Shown: positions 43,955 to 53,080 of the stretch, in pieces
Layout: every line of letters starts with the position of its first letter
Position numbering within the stretch: position 1 is the stretch's first letter
Assembly: GCA_947306365.1 (NCBI GenBank)
Contig: CAMZGD010000002.1
Coordinates: forward strand, 124,001-188,000
Direction of reading: 5' to 3'
DNA length: 64,000 nt
Origin: an uncultured Bacteroidales bacterium
GTDB taxonomy: Bacteria > Bacteroidota > Bacteroidia > Bacteroidales > UBA932
Notes under the pieces: model-generated
The model's input: the letters and a program-made list of their open reading frames with translations, nothing else
The model's database searches: none
What the model was told of the DNA's origin: nothing
Made by a program: the position numbers and the translations under genes

Positions 43955-44797
43955 ATGAAGCAGCAGACACTCCGTTCCTCCTGTTCCTTTTCCGGCGTCG
44001 GCCTGCATGGCGGCCGAAAGGTGACGATGCAGTTGCTACCGGCTCCCGATGACTATGGCATCGTATTCCAGCGTACGGACCTCGGGGACGAAGTTTTCGT
44101 CCGGGCCGTGGTTGACCGCGTGGCGAAGACCCGCCGGAGTACGGGGCTGGTGGAGAACGGGATCGCGGTCCGTACGCCCGAGCATCTGCTCGCGGCGCTC
44201 CGGTGCCTGGGTGTGGACAACGTGCTCATCCGGCTGGATGCGGCCGAGGTGCCGATTCTCGACGGAAGTGCGCTGCCCTATGTCGAGGGCCTGCGCGAAG
44301 CGGGACTGGCCGAACAGCGGGCGGAACGGCGTTATCGGGTCGTGAAGCGTCACGCGGAATACGCCGACCCGCGCAGCGGTGCGCGGATTACCGTGGATCC
44401 CTGCAGCGAGCTGATCGTCGACGTCACGGTGGATTTCAAGTCGCCGATGGTCGGTGTGCAGAAAGCCGTTTACGACGCGACGGTCGATTTCGCATCGCAG
44501 ATCGCCCCGAGCCGGACGTTCTGCTTTTACCGCGAAATCGCGCTGCTTCGCCTGTTCGGACTGATCAAGGGCGGTTCGCTCGACAACGCACTGGTCATCG
44601 ACGACCGGAGGCGGCGTTATGCGGGCGGACGGCAGCCCCTCTTTGAAAACGAACCCGCGCGGCACAAGCTGCTGGACCTGCTGGGCGATTTCGCCCTCGC
44701 CGGATTGCCGGTCCAGGGCCGGATCACGGCCTACAAGCCCGGTCACCGGGTCAATACCCAGGCATTGAAGCATTTTATCGCAGAATCCATATTATGA
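43955..44797 (+). CDS. lpxC: UDP-3-O-acyl-N-acetylglucosamine deacetylase, not fused to FabZ
   Basis: Zinc deacetylase, the committed step of lipid A synthesis. 280 residues covering both LpxC domains: GVGLHGGRKVTMQL, TPEHLLAAL (zinc His), IAPSRTFCF, and ENEPARHKLLDLLGDFAL (zinc His and Asp) followed by GHRVNTQALKHFI. In most Bacteroidota LpxC is fused to a C-terminal FabZ dehydratase (total about 460 residues); here the frame stops after LpxC and lpxA begins inside the stop (ATGA). Confidence 0.95.
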   Translation: MKQQTLRSSCSFSGVGLHGGRKVTMQLLPAPDDYGIVFQRTDLGDEVFVRAVVDRVAKTRRSTGLVENGIAVRTPEHLLAALRCLGVDNVLIRLDAAEVPILDGSALPYVEGLREAGLAEQRAERRYRVVKRHAEYADPRSGARITVDPCSELIVDVTVDFKSPMVGVQKAVYDATVDFASQIAPSRTFCFYREIALLRLFGLIKGGSLDNALVIDDRRRRYAGGRQPLFENEPARHKLLDLLGDFALAGLPVQGRITAYKPGHRVNTQALKHFIAESIL

Positions 44798-45567
44798 ATG
44801 AGCATATGACGAATGTCCATCCCGGAGCCCGGATCGGCCGGAACGTGGTGATTTCCCCTTTCACGACGATTGAAGAGCATGTCGAGATCGGGGACGACTG
44901 CTGGATCGGTCCGAACGTGACGATCTTCGATTACATCCGGATCGGGAAAGGATGCAGGATCTTTCCCGGCGCCGTGCTCGGCGCGATTCCGCAGGACCTG
45001 AAGTTCCACGGCGAGGTTACCTGGGCCGAGATCGGCGACAATACCACCGTGCGCGAATACGCCACGGTCCATCGCGGAACGGAGGCCAGCGGAAAGGGCC
45101 TTACCCACGTCGGCCACGACTGTCTGCTGATGGCCTATACGCATGTGGCGCACGACTGCAACGTGGGCGACCACTGCATCCTGTCGAGCTTTTCGGCGCT
45201 CGCCGGTGAAGTGGACCTGGAAGACTGGGCCATCGTCGGCGGCGGGACGATGATCCACCAGTTCTGCCGTATCGGGGCGCATGCGATGGTGGGCGGCGCC
45301 TCGGGTGTGACCAAGGACATTCCGCCTTTCATCATCACCGGCCACAACCCGCCCGCCTATGCGGGCGTGAACCTGGTCGGCCTGCGCCGCCGCAGCTTCT
45401 CCCCAGAGGCGATTTCCGAAATCATCGCCATCTACAAGGCCATCTACAACAGCGGGATGAACGTTACCGACGCGCTTGCTTTCCTCCGCGACAACTTCGC
45501 ACCCAGTGAGAACCGCGACCGGATCCTGGCTTTCATCGAGAACTCCCGGCGGGGCATCGTCCGATGA
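44794..45567 (+). CDS. lpxA: UDP-N-acetylglucosamine O-acyltransferase
   Basis: First step of lipid A synthesis, 257 residues. Left-handed beta-helix hexapeptides from VHPGARIGRNVVISPF onward, GAIPQDLKFHGE, and the catalytic-His segment AYTHVAHDCNVGDHC. GVNLVGLRRRSFSPEAI marks the start of the C-terminal helices. Overlaps lpxC and the WbqC gene by 4 nt each. Confidence 0.97.
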   Translation: MNEHMTNVHPGARIGRNVVISPFTTIEEHVEIGDDCWIGPNVTIFDYIRIGKGCRIFPGAVLGAIPQDLKFHGEVTWAEIGDNTTVREYATVHRGTEASGKGLTHVGHDCLLMAYTHVAHDCNVGDHCILSSFSALAGEVDLEDWAIVGGGTMIHQFCRIGAHAMVGGASGVTKDIPPFIITGHNPPAYAGVNLVGLRRRSFSPEAISEIIAIYKAIYNSGMNVTDALAFLRDNFAPSENRDRILAFIENSRRGIVR

Positions 45568-46334
45568 CACCGGCCCCACATTTCCTGCGGAGCGTGCTCT
45601 CGACCGCGTATTTCCCGCCGGTGGAGTATTTCTACGCCATCGCCCACAGCGACCGGGTCTGCATCGAGCAGCACGAAAACTTCCAGAAGCAGTCGTGGCG
45701 CAGCCGCTGCCGGATCCTGTCGGCGGGCGGCCCCGAAGACCTGTCCGTCCCGATCGTAAAAGAGGAGCGCCGCGGCCGTCCGATCCGCGACATCCGCATC
45801 GACTATGGCGAGCCCTGGCTGCAGCAGCACGTCCGCGCCTTTTCGGCGGCGTACAATGCGTCGGCCTTCTACGATTATTACGCCGACGACCTGATTCCCA
45901 TCCTGGAGAAGAAGCCGGTCTTCCTTTTCGACCTCAACCAGGCGCTTCTGGAAAAACTGCTTTCTCTCCTGGGTCTCACCACGCCCGTCGTCCTGACCGA
46001 TTCTTACGAAAAGAAGCTTGTCGCGCCATCTGCCGAACACGGCGATCTCTTGTCTCAGCGCGGTCAGAACCTTTTCGGGGTCGCGGGGGCGCTTCCCCGA
46101 AAGAACCTTGACCGCTCCACCAGGCACGCGCAAGAGATCGCCGCGTTCGACGGCCGTGAACGGATCCAGCCCAAATACAAAGGAGAAAGCCTGCTCGCGG
46201 AATATGGCCGCGAACAGGCTTACTATCAGGTATTCGTCAACCGTGCGCCGGGCGTCGGGTTCATCCCCAACCTTTCCATCCTCGACCTTCTCTCGGCCGA
46301 AGGCCCGGACGCAGGCGCGTTTCTCAGAACTTGA
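45564..46334 (+). CDS. WbqC family protein
   Basis: 256 residues. The N-terminus LSTAYFPPVEYFYAIAHSDR and the following HENFQKQSWRSRCRI fit the WbqC-like family seen beside O-antigen and capsule genes and, in Bacteroidota, often beside lepB. The reaction is not known. The C-terminus (YYQVFVNRAPGVGFIPNLSI) is conserved in the family. The gene is coupled to lpxA and overlaps the convergent porin gene by 11 bp. Confidence 0.83.
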   Translation: MTPAPHFLRSVLSTAYFPPVEYFYAIAHSDRVCIEQHENFQKQSWRSRCRILSAGGPEDLSVPIVKEERRGRPIRDIRIDYGEPWLQQHVRAFSAAYNASAFYDYYADDLIPILEKKPVFLFDLNQALLEKLLSLLGLTTPVVLTDSYEKKLVAPSAEHGDLLSQRGQNLFGVAGALPRKNLDRSTRHAQEIAAFDGRERIQPKYKGESLLAEYGREQAYYQVFVNRAPGVGFIPNLSILDLLSAEGPDAGAFLRT

Positions 46335-47877
46335 CCGCCAGCGTACAGACGAGCTTGCTGAGGCTGTTCGTGTTGGTGCCCTCCGGCACGGACACGTATT
46401 CGGAGTAGTCGTCGTAGAGCTGGAACTTGTCGGTCTTGGCGGCCAGCTTCGTCCAGGCGAAATCGAGCGTCGTGGCCGGCGTCAGGTTGAAGCCGATACC
46501 GGCGCTGTAAACCTTGCGTCCGTAGCCGCCCTTGATGGCCGGCGCGTAGTTCTGGTAGCCGCCCCGAAGCGCGACGCGGTCGGTGAGCCGGAGCTCGGCG
46601 CCCACGCGCAGGACGGACGCGTTGTTGAAGGATTTCTTGATGAGGTCGTTTTCTTCCGAGAAGACGCCGCTGCCGTAGCCCTCTTCGCTCAGCCGGGTGT
46701 TGGCGTAGTTCACGTTCTCGTAATCCACACTGATCAGGCCCCTGTCAAGGAAGGTGTAGGCGGCACCCAGGCTCCAGCGCATCGGCGCGGTCAGGTTGTA
46801 GGAATAACTGCCGGTCGGGGAGTTCTCAGTGTAGGAATTGCCGTTGTTGAAGGCGGTATTCATCGTGTAGTCCCACTCGTCGGTCAGCGTGTACCAGGTC
46901 GGGGTGGTGACGGTCGCGCCGAGGCGCAGGCCGCCGAACGGCGTGAAGATGGCGCCGAACTGGAAGTTGACGCCGCCGCCCTGCGTCCTGAGCCAGAATG
47001 CGTTGTCCATCGACACGAAGCCGTCCTGGAACTGGGAGGGATTCTGGGCGGATTCCTCATAATACTCTTCGACCGTCTGGTCGATGGCGCGGACATTGAG
47101 GTTGACGCCGAAGAAGAACCGGTCGGAAATGTTTCCGCCGAAGTTGAAGCTGTATTCTTCGTTGCCGCCGAAGGTCTTCCGGTTGAACTTCTGGTTGAGC
47201 GGACCGCCGATCCGGAGTTCGTCGGACGCCTCGTCATAGTTTTCCGTCGAGGCCAGATAGGAATCGTTCACATCGGCGTACTTGCCGCCCAGGACGGAAA
47301 GCGGGGCTAGTACGTAGGTGTTCCAGGCAAGGATGCCGGGCCAGGAAGCGTCTGAGGAGACATAGGGATTGCGGGTCTCTTCCAAGTCGATGCTTTGCCA
47401 TTCGATTCCTTCGAGGCCGGCTGCGAGGGAACTCAGCATCGAGGTGTTTTCGGTCGTGCCGTTGGCCCGCATCACGGAGCGGAAACTGTTCGTCTTGTTA
47501 TAGACGATGCCGAAGTTGTAGTTGAGCAGGCCGCTGTACCGGCCGGTATCAATCGTGATTACCGTGCCGAAATTGGAAATCGTCTGTCCGGTTTTTTTCG
47601 CCGAGGAGTAATTGCCCAGATAGTTGACATCCGAACGGCTGGTGGTCAGCGAAGGCGAGAAGGAAATCTGCGAGCAGCGGAACACGCCGGAACTGGCCGG
47701 GTTGATGCCGATGGCGCCCAGATCGCCGCCCAGGGCGGTGAAGGCGTTGCCCATTGCCATCGAGCGGGCCGTTCCTTCGCGATATTCCTGCGAAAAGTTG
47801 AGTGCGTCCTCAGCCGTCTGTGCATACAGGCCGGCCGCAAAGGTCAGGGACAGGAGCAGGGTAATTATTCTTTTCAT
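46324..47877 (-). CDS. Outer-membrane OmpP1/FadL/TodX family transporter
   Basis: 517 residues, with signal peptide MKRIITLLLSLTFAAGLYA and a beta-barrel pattern. The N-terminus of the mature protein, ARSMAMGNAFTALGGDLGA followed by INPA, is the hatch signature of FadL-type long-chain hydrophobic-molecule transporters. Bacteroidota copies are often labelled hemin receptor without strong evidence. The cargo is unknown. Downstream of a Trp/Tyr-rich lipoprotein gene on the same strand (54-nt gap). Confidence 0.88.
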   Translation of the reverse strand: MKRIITLLLSLTFAAGLYAQTAEDALNFSQEYREGTARSMAMGNAFTALGGDLGAIGINPASSGVFRCSQISFSPSLTTSRSDVNYLGNYSSAKKTGQTISNFGTVITIDTGRYSGLLNYNFGIVYNKTNSFRSVMRANGTTENTSMLSSLAAGLEGIEWQSIDLEETRNPYVSSDASWPGILAWNTYVLAPLSVLGGKYADVNDSYLASTENYDEASDELRIGGPLNQKFNRKTFGGNEEYSFNFGGNISDRFFFGVNLNVRAIDQTVEEYYEESAQNPSQFQDGFVSMDNAFWLRTQGGGVNFQFGAIFTPFGGLRLGATVTTPTWYTLTDEWDYTMNTAFNNGNSYTENSPTGSYSYNLTAPMRWSLGAAYTFLDRGLISVDYENVNYANTRLSEEGYGSGVFSEENDLIKKSFNNASVLRVGAELRLTDRVALRGGYQNYAPAIKGGYGRKVYSAGIGFNLTPATTLDFAWTKLAAKTDKFQLYDDYSEYVSVPEGTNTNSLSKLVCTLAVKF

Positions 47878-47931
47878 GACAATTCCGTCGTTTTAAAAGT
47901 TGCTGATTGGGTACTGGAAGCGGAGGACCGG

Positions 47932-48894
47932 TTAACGTCTGCCGCCGCCGCTGTGGCTGCCGCCGCCGCCCGAACTGGACGAACCGCCGCCCGAGCTGCT
48001 GCTATGGCTCCCGCCGCCGCCCGAGCTGGACGAGCCGCCGCTATAACCACCGCCGCTGCTGTAGCTGCCTGAAGAGCGGGTGGAACTGCCGCTGCCGCTG
48101 CTGCCGGTCCGTGCCGGACGGCCGGTGCTGGAGCTGCGGCTGCTGCCGGAACTGCGGATGGCGCCGGACGAACTGCGGGTGCTCACGCTGCCGCCCGAAC
48201 TGGTGCGCCGCGTGGTGTACATGCCGCGGTTGCCGTTGACCGTACCCGTTCCCGTGGTTCGGTACATGCCGCCGCCGGTCGCCGCGTTGCGGGGCGTATA
48301 GACTACGTTGCGGCCGTGGTCGGGACGCGGTCCGGGACCCGGGCTGTAGTGATGGTGGCGATCCCAGCGGTCCCAGCCATACCAGCCGGCATAACCGAGG
48401 CCGTAGTACCAGGGATCGTACCAGCCGCCCCAGCTGTAGTACCAGGGATTGTAGTAGCCGTATCCATAGTAAGGATTGTACCAGCTGTCATACCATCCCG
48501 TGCGCCAGTACCAGCTGCTGTAGTAGGGATAGCGCCAGGAACCCCACCAGGGATTGTACCAGGGGCTTTCCCAGGCGCCGTACCAGGCGTAATTGGTGTA
48601 GTACGGGCTGTCGAACTTGTGAAGGCGGGATTCGTAGGTCTCCCCGTCCATCAATTCGGTTACGACATAGAGGTTTCCTTCCTCGTCCCGGGCGAGGTAT
48701 TGATCATACTGACGCTGACGTTCCTGTTCACGCTGAGCCTGCTGCGCCGCGACCATCTTGGCGCGTGATTCCGCAGTAGGGCGATAATAAATCCCGTCGT
48801 TGTACATGGAAGAATAGTACGCCGACGTACCACAAGAGCTGGCAAGCGCCGCGAAAGCAAGGATCATCAGGAATCCGAAACGTTTGTTTTTCAT
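47932..48894 (-). CDS. Low-complexity Trp/Tyr/Gly/Ser-rich lipoprotein
   Basis: 320 residues. Signal peptide with lipobox ASSC, then an ordinary region to about residue 90, then an extraordinary Trp/Tyr/Pro/Gly-rich stretch (residues about 92-175, repeats such as [14 protein letters not shown]), a His-rich break ([10 protein letters not shown]) and a C-terminal tail of about 90 residues almost wholly Gly/Ser. Likely a surface lipoprotein; the aromatic repeats could bind glycans or self-associate. Paired with an outer-membrane OmpP1 porin. Function unknown. Confidence 0.8.
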   Translation of the reverse strand: MKNKRFGFLMILAFAALASSCGTSAYYSSMYNDGIYYRPTAESRAKMVAAQQAQREQERQRQYDQYLARDEEGNLYVVTELMDGETYESRLHKFDSPYYTNYAWYGAWESPWYNPWWGSWRYPYYSSWYWRTGWYDSWYNPYYGYGYYNPWYYSWGGWYDPWYYGLGYAGWYGWDRWDRHHHYSPGPGPRPDHGRNVVYTPRNAATGGGMYRTTGTGTVNGNRGMYTTRRTSSGGSVSTRSSSGAIRSSGSSRSSSTGRPARTGSSGSGSSTRSSGSYSSGGGYSGGSSSSGGGGSHSSSSGGGSSSSGGGGSHSGGGRR

Positions 48895-48922
48895 TTTTAC
48901 CTCCTGTGTTAGTTTATTTTTA

Positions 48923-48930
48923 TAATTTTG
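48923..48930 (+). promoter_or_regulatory. Possible -7 promoter box of proS
   Basis: TAATTTTG (then C), 77 nt upstream of the proS ATG. A second possible box, TTAATTTTTGC at about 48967-48977, lies closer to the start. Confidence 0.4.
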
Positions 48931-49007
48931 CGTTTTACTGCTTGGACCAAAATTCGGGCCGTCCGTTTAATTTTTGCAAATATATCAATTTTTATACCAA
49001 TAAAAAA

Positions 49008-50498
49008 ATGGCAGAGGTTACAAACAAGGAAGTTACGAACCGGGAAGACAATTATTCGCAGTGGTACAACAATCTCGTGGTGAAGGCCGACCTGGCCGAA
49101 CAGTCCGCCGTACGCGGCTGTATGGTCATAAAGCCCTATGGTTATGCTATTTGGGAGAAGATGCAGCACCAGCTCGACAAGATGTTCAAGGAAACGGGCC
49201 ACGTCAACGCGTATTTTCCGCTGTTCATCCCCAAGTCGTTCCTGAGCCGTGAAGCCGAACACGTGGAAGGGTTCGCCAAGGAATGCGCCGTGGTGACGCA
49301 TCACCGGCTCAAGGTGGCGCCCGACGGAAAGGGCGTGGTGGTCGATCCCGATGCGAAGCTTGAAGAGGAACTCATCGTCCGGCCGACATCCGAGACCATC
49401 ATCTGGAATACCTATAAGAATTGGATCAAGTCGTGGCGCGACCTGCCGATTCTCTGCAACCAGTGGGCCAACGTGGTCCGCTGGGAAATGCGTACGCGCC
49501 TGTTCCTCCGGACCGCCGAGTTTCTCTGGCAGGAAGGCCATACCGCGCACGCCACGCGTGAGGAAGCCGTGGCCGAGGCACAGAAGATGGTGGACGTCTA
49601 CGCGCGTTTCGCCCGCGAATTCATGGCGATGCCGGTGGTTATCGGCCACAAGTCGGAGACGGAGCGTTTCGCCGGCGCCCTCGATACCTACAGCATCGAG
49701 GCGATGATGCAGGACGGAAAGGCCCTGCAGGCCGGTACGTCTCACTTCCTCGGTCAAAACTTCGCCAAGGCCTTCGACGTGCAGTTCGCTAACAAGGAGG
49801 GCAAGCTGGAATATGTCTGGGCCACCTCGTGGGGCGTCTCGACGCGGCTTATGGGGGCGCTGATCATGTGCCATAGCGACAACAACGGCCTCGTGCTGCC
49901 GCCGGCCCTCGCGCCTGTCCAGGTGGTGATGGTGCCCATCTACAAGAAAGACGAGGAACGCGAGGCGATCCTGGCGCGGATGGAGGAACTCAAGGCCGGA
50001 TTCGAGGCGAAGGGCCTCAGCGTGAAGATCGACGACCGAGACAATCTCCGTCCGGGCTTCAAGTTCGCCGAATGGGAACTCAAGGGCGTGCCCGTGCGCG
50101 TGGTCATCGGCCCGCGCGACCTGGAAAGCGGCCATGTGGAACTGGCCCGGCGCGACACGTCCACGAAGGAGAACATCGCCCAGGAGGGCCTCGCCGACCA
50201 TCTCGTGGCCCTGATGGCGGAAATCCAGCAGAATCTCTACGCGAAGGCGCTGCGTTTCCGCGACGAAAACATCCGCAAGGTGGATACCTGGGATGAATTC
50301 CTGGTGGAGATCGAGAAGGGCGGGTTCCTACTCTGCCATTGGGACGGTACGCCCGAGACCGAGGAGAAGATCAAGGAACTCACCAAGGCTACGATCCGCT
50401 GCATCCCCATCGATTCGTGCGTGTGCGAGGAAGAAGGTGTCTGCGTGTACAGCGGGAAGCCTTCGCACCGGAGAGTCGTTTTTGCAAGAGCTTATTAA
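49008..50498 (+). CDS. proS: Prolyl-tRNA synthetase (archaeal/eukaryotic type)
   Basis: Class II synthetase charging tRNA-Pro, 496 residues, of the short ProS type without the bacterial editing insertion. [20 protein letters not shown] at the N-terminus, class II motif 2 [19 protein letters not shown] followed by [11 protein letters not shown], and a C-terminal zinc-like region ending in [16 protein letters not shown]. The ATG at 49008 starts the family homology; the frame is open but unlikely further upstream. Confidence 0.96.
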   Translation: MAEVTNKEVTNREDNYSQWYNNLVVKADLAEQSAVRGCMVIKPYGYAIWEKMQHQLDKMFKETGHVNAYFPLFIPKSFLSREAEHVEGFAKECAVVTHHRLKVAPDGKGVVVDPDAKLEEELIVRPTSETIIWNTYKNWIKSWRDLPILCNQWANVVRWEMRTRLFLRTAEFLWQEGHTAHATREEAVAEAQKMVDVYARFAREFMAMPVVIGHKSETERFAGALDTYSIEAMMQDGKALQAGTSHFLGQNFAKAFDVQFANKEGKLEYVWATSWGVSTRLMGALIMCHSDNNGLVLPPALAPVQVVMVPIYKKDEEREAILARMEELKAGFEAKGLSVKIDDRDNLRPGFKFAEWELKGVPVRVVIGPRDLESGHVELARRDTSTKENIAQEGLADHLVALMAEIQQNLYAKALRFRDENIRKVDTWDEFLVEIEKGGFLLCHWDGTPETEEKIKELTKATIRCIPIDSCVCEEEGVCVYSGKPSHRRVVFARAY

Positions 50499-50508
50499 TC
50501 AGAATACC

Positions 50509-51411
50509 ATGAAGAAACTTATCCTGGCCGTCTGTGCCATTTTCACGACCCTCGCCCTGTCTGCGCAGGAAGCGCCTGCCGCAGAACCCGAAGCCCCGAA
50601 GGCCGAATGGATCAAGGGCATCGCCACCAACATCGGTTTCTCCCAGCTTTCCCTGATGCAGTGGGCGGCCGGCGGCGCCGGACAGCTGACGCTCAATACC
50701 TATGCCGACATCTACGCCAACATGACGAAGGGCAAGTATATCTGGGCCAACGAGCTGCAGGCCGGCTACGGCTTCATCGAGAGTTTCGAGACCGGTTTCA
50801 AGAAAAGCGACGACCGGCTCATCTTCGACAGCAAGTTCGGCTACAAGGCGGCCGAAAAGCTGTACCTGTCGGCCGTTTATAATTTCCGCACGCAGTTCGC
50901 GCCCGGCTACAGCGGCGACGACCTCGTCTCCGATTTCTTCGCACCCGCCTACACTTCGCTCGGTCTCGGTGTCGACTATACGCCGACCAAGAACGTGGCG
51001 ATCAACTTCGCGCCGCTCACCGGAAAGGTCACGATGGTCCGTCCCGCAGAGCTCCGCACCCGCTATGGCAATGCGGAAGACCAGTTCGCCCGGTTCGAAC
51101 TCGGTGCCCAGCTGAAGGTGGACGCCAAGGTCGAAGTCGAGAACTTCAAGGTGGGCACTTCGCTCGTCCTTTTCTCGGACTATCTCAACAAGCCGCAGAA
51201 CATCAAGGTCAACTGGGACGTGAATGCGGAGGCGAAGATCACGAAGTTCTTTGCCGTTACCCTGCGCACCAATATGATCTACGACGACAACGTGCTGGTT
51301 CCCAAGTTGAAGAAGGGAACGACGAACGAGTACTACGACGGCAAGGGCATCCAGTTCAAGGAGCTCTTCTCCATCGGGTTCGCCTACACGTTCGGCGAAG
51401 CCAAGAAATAG
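50509..51411 (+). CDS. DUF3078 family outer-membrane-like protein
   Basis: 300 residues, signal peptide MKKLILAVCAIFTTLALSA, then NIGFSQLSLMQWAAGGAGQL, typical of the DUF3078 family of Bacteroidota, with alternating hydrophobic strands and C-terminal aromatic residues suggesting a beta-barrel. Function unknown. It begins 10 nt after the proS stop. Confidence 0.85.
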   Translation: MKKLILAVCAIFTTLALSAQEAPAAEPEAPKAEWIKGIATNIGFSQLSLMQWAAGGAGQLTLNTYADIYANMTKGKYIWANELQAGYGFIESFETGFKKSDDRLIFDSKFGYKAAEKLYLSAVYNFRTQFAPGYSGDDLVSDFFAPAYTSLGLGVDYTPTKNVAINFAPLTGKVTMVRPAELRTRYGNAEDQFARFELGAQLKVDAKVEVENFKVGTSLVLFSDYLNKPQNIKVNWDVNAEAKITKFFAVTLRTNMIYDDNVLVPKLKKGTTNEYYDGKGIQFKELFSIGFAYTFGEAKK

Positions 51412-51417
51412 ACGCCG

Positions 51418-52767
51418 ATGCAGGGTCGCTTCGACAGCGGGTTGGCGCGGCTGACCTCCGGTCGGCCTGACTGCAGGGTGCTGCTTGCGGTGAGCGGCGG
51501 CATCGACTCGATGACGATGGCGGACCTTTTCCTGAACAGTGCGCTGCGGTTTCCCCTGGCCGTGGCGCATTTCAATTTCCGGCTGCGCGGAGCGGACAGC
51601 GACGCCGACGAGGCGCTGGTGCGGCGCTGGTGCGCGGCGAACGGGGTTCCGTTCTTCCGGCAGGAAGCCGAAACGGCGGCGGTGGCGGCGCAGCGGGGCG
51701 TCTCGGTCGAGATGGCCGCACGGGAACTGCGTTACGACTGGTTCGCGTCGTTATGCCGGGAACAGGGATTTACGCACGTGGCCGTGGCGCACAACCTGGA
51801 CGACCGTGCCGAGACGCTGCTGCTGCATCTGCTGCGCGGAACGGGGCTTCGCGGACTTGCGGGAATCCGGGAGACGGTCCCGCTGCCCGGGACGGACGGC
51901 GTACGGGTAATCCGGCCGCTACTGGCATTCTCCCGCCGGGAGATCGAGGCCCATGCAGTCCGCGCGGGCGTGGAATTCCGCATCGATGCGACGAATGCCG
52001 ATACCTCCGTGCCCCGCAACCGGATCCGGCACGAGGTCTTTCCGCTGCTTGCCCGGGTCAATCCGTCTTTCCTGCAGACATTCCGCCGGGAGATGCGGCA
52101 TTTCGGACAGGCGGAGCGGCTGCTTGACGGGATGTTCGCCGCCGGCCGTCCGGGCCTCTGCTCGGAACGGGACGGTGTCCTGTGCATCGATATCCCGGCA
52201 TTGCTGCGGCAGGAGGAACCGGGCTGGTGGCTCTGGCGGCTGCTGGAGGGTTTCGGTTTCCATACGGACCAGCTGGAGCAGGTCGAGGCGTCGCTGACGG
52301 CGCAGAGCGGGAGGGAGTTCCTCTCCGCGACGCACCGGCTGGTGAAGGACCGCACGGAGTTGCGGGTCTATCCGTTGCACGGCGCGGGTGCGGATGACCT
52401 GACGGGACGGCTGGATGTACGGACTTTTGCCGTGACGCCGGACTTCGACCCGAAACGGAAGCCGGAAGCGGTGTTGTTCGTGGATGCCGGCAAGGTGCAG
52501 CTTCCGCTGGCTGCCCGTCCGCCGAAGCCGGGCGACCGCTTCCGTCCGTTCGGGATGCGGTCGGGGACCCGGCTGCTGAGCGATTTCTTCACGGACCTCA
52601 AGCTCGACGTGGCGCAGAAGCGCCGCGAGGTGGTGGTCACCACCACCGACAAGAATGGCGACGAGGTGATCGTCGCCATCCTGGGCCGTCGCATCGACGA
52701 CCGTTTCAAAGTAACCGCTGCGACGCGGACGGTCGCAGCTATTTCTTCGCTTCTTCCTCGGGAATGA
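51418..52767 (+). CDS. tilS: tRNA(Ile)-lysidine synthetase
   Basis: PP-loop ATPase that converts C34 of the CAT-anticodon tRNA-Ile to lysidine so that it reads AUA. 449 residues. PP-loop motif SGGIDS at residues 26-31, VAHFNFRLRGADSDADE, and AVAHNLDDRAETLLLHLLRG followed by GLRGLAGI, all typical. The C-terminal TilS substrate domain is present (RPPKPGDRFRPFGM). The 3' end overlaps the convergent HMA gene by 29 bp. Confidence 0.95.
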   Translation: MQGRFDSGLARLTSGRPDCRVLLAVSGGIDSMTMADLFLNSALRFPLAVAHFNFRLRGADSDADEALVRRWCAANGVPFFRQEAETAAVAAQRGVSVEMAARELRYDWFASLCREQGFTHVAVAHNLDDRAETLLLHLLRGTGLRGLAGIRETVPLPGTDGVRVIRPLLAFSRREIEAHAVRAGVEFRIDATNADTSVPRNRIRHEVFPLLARVNPSFLQTFRREMRHFGQAERLLDGMFAAGRPGLCSERDGVLCIDIPALLRQEEPGWWLWRLLEGFGFHTDQLEQVEASLTAQSGREFLSATHRLVKDRTELRVYPLHGAGADDLTGRLDVRTFAVTPDFDPKRKPEAVLFVDAGKVQLPLAARPPKPGDRFRPFGMRSGTRLLSDFFTDLKLDVAQKRREVVVTTTDKNGDEVIVAILGRRIDDRFKVTAATRTVAAISSLLPRE

Positions 52768-53065
52768 GTTCTTCGGCTTCGTAGCCGAGTTTCACGATGG
52801 CCGCGGCAAGCTTTTCCTTGTCGGTCTTGTTCGCATCGTACTTGATCCAGACGGTGCGGTCGTCGAGGTTGACCTTCATGTCCTTGATGCCTTTCTCATA
52901 GGGGAGGTTGGCTTCGACTTTCTTGACGCAGTTCTTGCAGTCGATGGTGGTGACGAAAGTGACTTCCTGGATGTCGGCGGTCTTCTTCTGTTTCTTGTCC
53001 TGGGCAAAAGCGGCGGTGCCTGCCATCAGCAGCAGCGCCAGGGTGATGAATAAAAAGCGTTTCAT
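52739..53065 (-). CDS. Periplasmic heavy-metal-associated (HMA) domain protein
   Basis: 108 residues. A signal peptide ending near AFAQ, then one HMA ferredoxin-like fold: TTIDCKNCVKKVEANLPYEK with metal-binding C43 and C46, and later IKYDANKTDKEKLAAAIVKL. Such domains bind Cu(I) or other soft metals. It is the third gene of an operon with a His-rich protein and a TonB receptor (15-nt gap), supporting a metal-shuttling role in the periplasm. The metal is not certain. Confidence 0.9.
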   Translation of the reverse strand: MKRFLFITLALLLMAGTAAFAQDKKQKKTADIQEVTFVTTIDCKNCVKKVEANLPYEKGIKDMKVNLDDRTVWIKYDANKTDKEKLAAAIVKLGYEAEELIPEEEAKK

Positions 53066-53080
53066 ATTAATTTGACTTAA

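Noticed and set aside
47932..48200. Short-period repeats as a non-coding satellite
   Set aside because: They are the Gly/Ser codon repeats of the lipoprotein's C-terminal tail, in frame and ending at its stop.
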